Positions 8,192 to 12,354 of a stretch of DNA of 12,354 nt are shown here, in pieces. Under the pieces are notes generated by a model. It was not told the origin of the DNA. It saw nothing but the letters and a program-made list of their open reading frames with translations, and searched no databases. The stretch comes from DATESN01 sp035270785 (lineage in GTDB: Bacteria > Bacillota > Clostridia > Lachnospirales > Lachnospiraceae), in NCBI GenBank assembly GCA_035270785.1, contig DATESN010000006.1, positions 1-12,354 of the forward strand, read 5' to 3'. Position numbers and translations under genes: made by a program. Position 1 is the first letter of the stretch. Every line of letters starts with the position of its first letter.

Positions 8192-8290
8192 TTACTTCTT
8201 CATGTAATCAGATAGACCACTATCCCATATATTATCATAATTCTTTATAATTGCAACAGAAGCAATGTAATCAGCTCCTGATATTATTCT
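8192..8290 (-). other. Short coding-like open frame between permease and lacZ genes, possible gene remnant
   Basis: A frame of 32 codons ends with TAA at 8192-8194 and reads like protein (GADYIASVAIIKNYDNIWDS, then GLSDYMKK). It has no ATG, GTG or TTG near its beginning, and a stop lies just upstream at 8291-8293. AGGAG precedes it, but the only candidate start is ATT. The next frame continues HEEVIDMDTMKNVIGSLK up to 8150. I do not recognise a family. It may be the debris of a lost gene or chance, and I see no better account of this 186-base gap. Confidence 0.2.
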
Positions 8291-9129
8291 TTAACTGCAC
8301 CAGCCACAATTCCTGCAAAAATATAACGTTGGAAAAAAACAAACAAAAGAATTGTAGGTACCATAACGATTACAATTGCTGCGCTTAACGTTTGCCAAGA
8401 ACCAGTTAATGAACCGCTGAAATCCATGAGCATTGTTGTAAGCGTTCGCAAACTTGAGCTTGGCATATAGAGATATGGAATATACATATCATTCAATACA
8501 TCCACCGATTTAATAATTGCTAAAGTTGCTGTCGCAGGTAATAAATTAGGGAATATAATCTTCCAAAATATAGTAAAATAACCTGCACCGTCAATCATGG
8601 CACTTTCATCCAGGGCTAAGGGGATTTTCTGAACAAATTGCCGATAAATATACAATTGCATTAAATCTGTAGCAATATAGATTAGTATGGGTGCTCCTAT
8701 CGTGTTGTACATTCCGATTTTACTCATTACGCGAAATCTTGCAATTTCAGTTATATAAGCAGGTAATAACATACCAATTAAAAACATACCATAAACAAAA
8801 AACTTCATTTTGAATTCAAAACGCTCTAGCGCATAGGCTGTTGTTGAACCAATAATTGCATTGAGTACAACACTAGCAACTACTAAAAATACAGAATTTC
8901 TTGTAGCGATCAAAAGTTTCCCTGATTCAAAAATGGTTTTATAGTTTTCAAGGGTTATTTTAGAAAAGGATGGAAATGCTAAAGGTGATGTACTTCCAAG
9001 TTGTCCCGAAGTCTTAAAGGAAGCAATGACGGTAACCAAAATGGGTAAGAAAACGATTACGGTAATACATAAAAATAATAGATAAGTTAAGAACTTACTC
9101 AACCCTTTTTTTAAATTTATTTGAGACAT
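8284..9129 (-). CDS. Carbohydrate ABC transporter permease, MalG/LacG type
   Basis: This 281-residue inner-membrane subunit belongs to an ABC sugar importer. It has a first transmembrane helix at about residues 13-37 and five further hydrophobic helices. The cytoplasmic EAA loop is DESAMIDGAGYFTIFWKIIF (about 174-193), with the Gly and hydrophobic positions that dock on the ATPase, and precedes the last two helices. The start at 9129 is preceded by AAGGAGGT with six-base spacing, a strong site. It lies 26 bases after the other permease gene, which it should pair with as a heterodimer. The next gene downstream is lacZ, so beta-galactosides or galacto-oligosaccharides are the likely cargo. No ATP-binding subunit is encoded nearby. 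Confidence 0.92.
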   Translation of the reverse strand: MSQINLKKGLSKFLTYLLFLCITVIVFLPILVTVIASFKTSGQLGSTSPLAFPSFSKITLENYKTIFESGKLLIATRNSVFLVVASVVLNAIIGSTTAYALERFEFKMKFFVYGMFLIGMLLPAYITEIARFRVMSKIGMYNTIGAPILIYIATDLMQLYIYRQFVQKIPLALDESAMIDGAGYFTIFWKIIFPNLLPATATLAIIKSVDVLNDMYIPYLYMPSSSLRTLTTMLMDFSGSLTGSWQTLSAAIVIVMVPTILLFVFFQRYIFAGIVAGAVKE

Positions 9130-9155
9130 AAAAGTACCTCCTTATTATTTGTAAC

Positions 9156-10067
9156 TTATGCATTTTTACCTCTAGCTATTTTTACAAGCTTATTTTGAAT
9201 GAGACCCACGATAACTATAAGTACAATGATTGCAACTCCCATAGTCGATGCCATTCCAAAATTGTTAAAGTTAAAAGCTGTTTTTAAGCTGTACAAGGTA
9301 AAAGTACTACTTGCATATCCCGGACCTCCTCCAGTTATGACAAAAGGAATTTCAAACGTTTGCAGTGCTCCTCTAACATTTGCAAAAAGCACAAAATCAA
9401 TGATTAATGTCATATTTGGAATTGTAATAAATCTAAACTTTTGAATAAAGTTCGCACCATCAATGGTTGCTGCTTCAATAATGTCCCTAGGAATTGACTG
9501 TAATCCAGCCAAGAAAAGAATAATATGTAGACCACAAAAGCGCCATAGAGAAACAGATGCCAATGTAAAATTTACTATTTTAGGATCGCTAAGCCAATTA
9601 TGGATGGAACCTTCTAGATGTAAAGATGTTAAAATATTATTTAAAGCTCCCCCATATGGAGAGAAAAAATAGGAAAATGCATAAGCGATGGCAACGCCAT
9701 TAATAATGTATGGTAAAAAAGAAATGGATTTAAAGATTTTGGCCCCTTTTACTTTAGAATCTAACAGCACTGCAACAAACAGTTCGATAGGGATAAAGGC
9801 TAGATGAATAAAAAAGTATAACCCATTATTACTTAAAGATTTCCATAAATCTGGAGAATCAAAAATCATTTTTCTATAATTATCAGTACCAACAAATTGC
9901 TGATTTTTAGAAACACCATCCCAATTGATAAAACTCATGCGAAATAAATCCAAGGATGGAAAGACCACAAACATCGCGAACAAGCATACTGGTAGAATCA
10001 AAGATATTATAATAAATGTGTTACGATTTCGACTTTGTAATTTCAAATGATTCAACACTCCTTTCAT
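9156..10067 (-). CDS. Carbohydrate ABC transporter permease, MalF/LacF type
   Basis: This is the partner inner-membrane subunit of the sugar importer, about 303 residues. The first helix is the hydrophobic run IIISLILPVCLFAMFVVFP near the N-terminus. A periplasm-facing loop with a FVGTDNYRKMI-like motif follows, as in MalF/UgpA permeases. The EAA loop IIEAATIDGANFIQKFRFIT lies at about residues 196-215. The start is uncertain. The frame stays open to a TTG at 10094, but that codon lies inside a stem-loop. I prefer ATG 10067, although it has no clear Shine-Dalgarno site. The AAAGGAG just inside the gene (10058-10064) could instead serve a TTG at 10046. Weak initiation may hold permease levels below those of the binding protein. 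Confidence 0.88.
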   Translation of the reverse strand: MKGVLNHLKLQSRNRNTFIIISLILPVCLFAMFVVFPSLDLFRMSFINWDGVSKNQQFVGTDNYRKMIFDSPDLWKSLSNNGLYFFIHLAFIPIELFVAVLLDSKVKGAKIFKSISFLPYIINGVAIAYAFSYFFSPYGGALNNILTSLHLEGSIHNWLSDPKIVNFTLASVSLWRFCGLHIILFLAGLQSIPRDIIEAATIDGANFIQKFRFITIPNMTLIIDFVLFANVRGALQTFEIPFVITGGGPGYASSTFTLYSLKTAFNFNNFGMASTMGVAIIVLIVIVGLIQNKLVKIARGKNA

Positions 10068-10074
10068 TGATAAA

Positions 10075-10102
10075 GAGACAGGCTGTGTTGACAACCTGCC
10101 TC
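10075..10102 (-). terminator. Intercistronic stem-loop between binding-protein and permease genes
   Basis: GAGGCAGGTTGT and ACAGCCTGTCTC on the minus strand form a 12-bp stem with two G-U pairs and a CAAC loop. Only a short TTTATC follows. It starts 37 bases after the binding-protein stop and ends 7 bases before ATG 10067. With so weak a U-tract it more likely gives partial termination or protects the upstream mRNA 3' end than full stopping. This is a common way to make excess binding protein over permease. Confidence 0.65.
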
Positions 10103-10139
10103 TTTGATTTTATTTATCTATAATTATATCTATATTTGA

Positions 10140-11486
10140 TTATTTGATACCTAAACTTGCTCTTGCCTTTGCCCAAGTAACATTCAAATCTGCAAGTTTC
10201 TTATCTAAATCAAAACCAGGGATCATCATTTCTTGTCCAAATACCTTTACATCAAATTTAGTTTCTGTAACTATACTGTTAAAATCTACACCACCACCAT
10301 CGTATACAACAGTTTTAGCATTTGGTTGAAGTGCTAATGCTTGAACAAATAAATCTTCGTACTTACCTTCTACACCTTCTACTGTTGGAACAAAACCAGC
10401 TGATTGAATATATGCTGGATACCATGCATCACTATAATACCAATTGATAAATTCTTTAGCAGCATCGATGTTTTGACTGTTTGTTGCAATACTTAAAAAT
10501 ACATCTGCTTGACTAATCGTTACGAAATCATCCGATTCCGTATCTCTTGTAGGAAGTAAGAAAGCACCTAAATCACTAACATCATCACCAGCTGCATTTT
10601 TTATATCTGCAAATACCCAAACACCACAAGCCATCATTGCTCCTTGTTTTTGTCCAAACATTACTTTTGCTTGATCAAAACCAAGACCAAGTGGATCAAC
10701 ACCCATTACTTGTGCATCATAAAGCTTTTGAAGCTTTTGGTAAGCGATGCTAAAAGGTTGATCATCATCAAAAGGTGCATCCATGTGTGCCATTGTTGTC
10801 CAGATGAAACCATCTTGTGACTCTAATGCTGGCATATATTCATTAAATGGATAATCTGGCCATGCATCTTTTCCACCTATGATAATAGGAATTGTATTTC
10901 CATCATTCTTTATTTTAATCGCAACATCAATAAATTGGTCCCAAGTAGTTGGCACTTCAATACCTAAGTCAGTAAACATACTTTTCCAGTAGAATACATA
11001 TTCTCTTGTTGCTTGATCTGGAACACCAACCACTTTACCATCTACTGCATAACCTACAGCGTACAAATTATTCGCTACTGAATCTAAATCTTTTAAATCT
11101 ACCATTGATTCAGCAAAACGAGAAAGCATATATGGCTTTAGTGTAGAAATATCTGGTAATTGCCCAGCAGATGCTCTAATTTTCAAGCTATCTTCGAAAG
11201 TACCACTATCTTTAAATTTTTCAAGTTCAATCGTAACGTTTGGATGAGTTTCTTTGTAAGCTGCCGCGATACCTAGATTTTCAAACATATCCGCTTGATC
11301 TCCCATACAAGCAAACTTTAATGTAATAGGTTCATCACTTACTACTGTTTCAGTTGAAGTCGCTACCGGTGCTTCCGGTTTATCTGTAGTGGTTGTTTTT
11401 GAATCATCTTTTTTGCCACAACCAGCAAAAAGAGTGGTTGCCATCATTAAGGCAAGTACAGGACCTAAAACTTTCTTTGAATTCAT
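10140..11486 (-). CDS. Extracellular sugar-binding lipoprotein of an ABC importer
   Basis: This 448-residue protein has a lipoprotein signal peptide (MNSKKVLG...LFAGC), with the lipid-attached Cys at residue 23, followed by a Thr/Lys/Glu-rich linker. The mature part has the family 1 solute-binding layout, with conserved-looking segments such as AAYKETHPNVTIELEKF, RASAGQLPDIS, EVPTTWDQFIDVAIKIK and AAKEFINWYYSD. It captures an oligosaccharide outside the membrane and delivers it to the two permeases. The start at 11486 is chosen because GGAGG lies seven bases upstream and the signal peptide then begins MNSKK. A TTG start 15 bases upstream would overlap that ribosome binding site. The adjacent lacZ suggests a beta-galactoside ligand, which the sequence alone does not prove. 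It has its own promoter, downstream of the regulator's terminator. Confidence 0.93.
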   Translation of the reverse strand: MNSKKVLGPVLALMMATTLFAGCGKKDDSKTTTTDKPEAPVATSTETVVSDEPITLKFACMGDQADMFENLGIAAAYKETHPNVTIELEKFKDSGTFEDSLKIRASAGQLPDISTLKPYMLSRFAESMVDLKDLDSVANNLYAVGYAVDGKVVGVPDQATREYVFYWKSMFTDLGIEVPTTWDQFIDVAIKIKNDGNTIPIIIGGKDAWPDYPFNEYMPALESQDGFIWTTMAHMDAPFDDDQPFSIAYQKLQKLYDAQVMGVDPLGLGFDQAKVMFGQKQGAMMACGVWVFADIKNAAGDDVSDLGAFLLPTRDTESDDFVTISQADVFLSIATNSQNIDAAKEFINWYYSDAWYPAYIQSAGFVPTVEGVEGKYEDLFVQALALQPNAKTVVYDGGGVDFNSIVTETKFDVKVFGQEMMIPGFDLDKKLADLNVTWAKARASLGIK

Positions 11487-11533
11487 GTGTAATCCTCCCA
11501 ATTTGTTAATATATTGTGTGTTGTTACTCTTTT

Positions 11534-11562
11534 ATTATAAGTGAATAGAAATAAAAGCTGAA
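11534..11562 (-). promoter_or_regulatory. Promoter of the sugar importer-lacZ operon
   Basis: On the minus strand a perfect TATAAT (11534-11539) lies 17 bases after a weak -35, TTCAGC (11557-11562). The predicted start near 11527 gives a leader of about 40 bases to ATG 11486. A strong -10 with a poor -35 fits activator-dependent transcription. Confidence 0.65.
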
Positions 11563-11595
11563 TGATATCCAGTACTAATTCTTGATGTTTGGTAC
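11563..11595 (-). promoter_or_regulatory. Candidate AraC-family activator site: two direct repeats abutting the -35
   Basis: On the minus strand GTACCAAACATCA (11583-11595) and GTACTGGATATCA (11563-11575) match at 9 of 13 positions and are 20 bases apart start to start, close to two helical turns. The proximal copy directly touches the weak -35 of the importer promoter. This is the arrangement used by AraC-type activators, which bind direct repeats overlapping or next to -35. The neighbouring AraC-like gene is the natural candidate binder. Confidence 0.45.
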
Positions 11596-11603
11596 GATAC
11601 TTG

Positions 11604-11635
11604 AAAAAAGGGATGACCATTTATAATGTCATCCC
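11604..11635 (-). terminator. Rho-independent terminator of the AraC-like gene
   Basis: On the minus strand GGGATGAC and GTCATCCC form a perfect 8-bp stem with a 10-base loop, followed by TTTTTT (11604-11609). The first stem base is the last base of the regulator's TAG stop. It separates the regulator from the importer promoter. The rightward transcript would lack the U-tract. Confidence 0.85.
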
Positions 11636-12009
11636 TAGCCATTTCGATATTCTCTTGGACTAAAACCAGTCGCTTTTTTAAACACTCTGCTAAAGTGTTC
11701 CACATTATTGTATCCTATCTCAGTACAAATCTCGTATATTTTCATATTAGTGGTAATCATAAGTTCCTTTGACTGATCAATACGCATTCGTGTTAAATAA
11801 TCCGTAAAAGTTTCTCCTACATTTTTTGCAAACATTGCACTAAAATGCTTTTCACTAAAACCTAATAATTGGCTTACCTCTTTAATAGAAAGATCTGGAT
11901 TCTTATAATTGTTTAAGATGTATTTTTTAGCTTTTTCAAAAACATTACATTCCACACGATTATTTTGACTAGACATATAATCCATAAGCCAATATATCCA
12001 ATTCTTCAT
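11635..12009 (-). CDS. AraC/YesN-type DNA-binding domain, 5'-truncated regulator remnant
   Basis: From ATG 12009 the frame encodes 124 residues, almost only the C-terminal AraC double helix-turn-helix. The first helix pair is SIKEVSQLLGFSEKHFSAMF (41-60) and the second is IYEICTEIGYNNVEHFSRVF (91-110), ending with the signature GFSPREYR. No sensory domain is present. The ATG has no ribosome binding site. In-frame codons upstream, back to a TGA at 12061, read RRISVLRFEQVKEIDTF, like the linker helix before the HTH in YesN-type regulators. The original gene was therefore longer. A transposase gene begins 220 bases upstream on the other strand, so insertion is the likely cause. The intact protein probably activated the downstream importer-lacZ operon. 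Any residual activity is uncertain. Confidence 0.8.
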   Translation of the reverse strand: MKNWIYWLMDYMSSQNNRVECNVFEKAKKYILNNYKNPDLSIKEVSQLLGFSEKHFSAMFAKNVGETFTDYLTRMRIDQSKELMITTNMKIYEICTEIGYNNVEHFSRVFKKATGFSPREYRNG

Positions 12010-12119
12010 AAAAGTATCTATTTCTTTAACTTGTTCAAAACGTAATACTGAGATTCTACGTCAGTACTTTATAAACCACCCTCAAAGCATTGATAAATAT
12101 ACGTTCCTTCAAAATTCAG

Positions 12120-12140
12120 CTTTCACCCATTGGGTGAAAG
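12120..12140. repeat. 21-bp perfect palindrome upstream of the transposase
   Basis: The arms CTTTCACCCA (12120-12129) and TGGGTGAAAG (12131-12140) flank a single T. In RNA this can fold as a 9-bp stem with a three-base loop on either strand, with no U-tract on the rightward strand. It lies 93 bases before the transposase start. It could be a protein-binding site or a hairpin limiting read-through into the transposase, but neither role is shown. Confidence 0.6.
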
Positions 12141-12189
12141 AAAAATGCTCAAAAATGTGTTGAATTATCAGCTTTTATGAGTCGATATA

Positions 12190-12198
12190 TGGTACAAT
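12190..12198 (+). promoter_or_regulatory. Extended -10 promoter of the transposase gene
   Basis: TGG-TACAAT is an extended -10 element (TGN before a near-consensus hexamer). No convincing -35 lies 17 bases upstream. The predicted start near 12205 gives a leader of about 28 bases, which includes AAAAGGGG before ATG 12233. Weak transposase expression would be typical of insertion sequences. Confidence 0.4.
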
Positions 12199-12232
12199 AA
12201 TAGTAACAAAAGCAGAAAAAGGGGTTTAAATT

Positions 12233-12354
12233 ATGATTAATAAAATTGATTTCACAGCTAAGAATCTAACATCAAATGCAGGTCTTTTTCTTCTCCTTGA
12301 GAACGCAAAAAGTAATGAGATTTTTGATCTAGTTGAAAATGACCTCGTATTTGA
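12233..12354 (+). CDS. IS1380-family-like transposase, N-terminal fragment cut by the window edge
   Basis: Only the first 40 codons are visible: MINKIDFTAKNLTSNAG, then LFLLLENAKSNEIFDL and VENDLVF. The pattern of a short basic start, a TSNAGL-like motif and a LLLEN...IFDL stretch matches N-termini I associate with IS1380-type DDE transposases. The catalytic residues lie outside the window. The start has AAAAGGGG nine bases upstream. It is transcribed away from the truncated AraC-like gene, as expected if the element inserted into that gene. Family assignment rests on a short stretch, so it is moderate. Confidence 0.7.
   Translation, partial: MINKIDFTAKNLTSNAGLFLLLENAKSNEIFDLVENDLVF

Larger units (their letters stand above)
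12061..12354 (+). mobile_element. Left end of an IS1380-family-like insertion sequence (partial; left boundary estimated)
   Basis: The transposase start at 12233 and its leader lie here, and the element continues past the window. The left boundary cannot be fixed without the other end. I place it near 12061, where AraC-like coding ends in an in-frame stop. IS1380 elements usually begin with CC, and CC pairs occur at 12076-12077 and 12079-12080. The leader contains a perfect palindrome (12120-12140) and an extended -10 promoter. Confidence 0.45.

Noticed and set aside
8270..8282. Small inverted repeat ATCAG-GAG-CTGAT after the second permease gene
   Set aside because: The stem is only 5 bp, with no U-tract in either direction, so it is too weak to call a terminator.
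10068..10094. TTG start extending the first permease upstream
   Set aside because: The codon lies inside the intercistronic stem-loop and has no ribosome binding site. MalF-type permeases do not need this extension.
11487..11640. Search for a catabolite-repression (cre) site at the importer promoter
   Set aside because: No match to the usual cre pattern was seen by eye between 11487 and 11640, so none is annotated.

Overview
The window is AT-rich DNA with strong AGGAGG-type ribosome binding sites, low-GC codon use and a carbohydrate ABC importer that lacks its own ATPase. This points to a Firmicute of class Clostridia, plausibly a Lachnospiraceae-like gut or plant-polysaccharide fermenter. 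The taxonomic placement is an inference from style and gene families. No rRNA, tRNA or CRISPR array was seen.

Left block (1-1959). A leftward gene runs off the left edge. It begins with a region resembling the hemerythrin part of Ric/YtfE/ScdA repair proteins and then enters membrane helices that look like the start of a heavy-metal P-type ATPase. Its reading frame is broken by one base in an A7 run just after the start. A rightward APC-family amino acid permease diverges from it. The shared 190-base promoter region holds a perfect FNR/CRP-family palindrome (TTGAT-N4-ATCAA), centred about 41.5 bases upstream of the likely start of the leftward transcript.

Second block (1924-4993). This is a leftward two-gene operon: a TetR-family repressor followed by an 807-residue RND/MMPL-type (HAE3-like) exporter. 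A consensus-like promoter lies upstream, with an 8+8 inverted-repeat operator directly after its -10 box, a clear autorepression layout. The exporter gene overlaps the end of the APC permease gene tail to tail by 36 bases.

Third block (5046-12060). This is a leftward sugar-utilisation cluster: a truncated AraC/YesN-type regulator, a lipoprotein sugar-binding protein, two ABC permeases and a cytoplasmic GH2 beta-galactosidase, closed by a long stem-loop terminator. The likely scheme is that the importer takes up a beta-galactoside, LacZ cleaves it inside the cell, and a shared MsmX-type ATPase encoded elsewhere powers uptake. The binding-protein promoter has a good -10, a weak -35, and two direct repeats 20 bases apart abutting the -35, as expected for an AraC-type activator. 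A stem-loop between the binding-protein and first permease genes probably lowers downstream expression.

Right edge (about 12061-12354). The start of a rightward IS1380-family-like transposase lies here. The AraC gene next to it keeps only its DNA-binding domain, and AraC-like coding continues upstream of the first ATG. The insertion sequence therefore probably cut off the regulator's sensory part. Nothing here proves a new system. The least ordinary items are the Ric-like/P-type ATPase gene with its FNR-like box, the interrupted regulator, and unexplained coding-like remnants between the second permease and lacZ.
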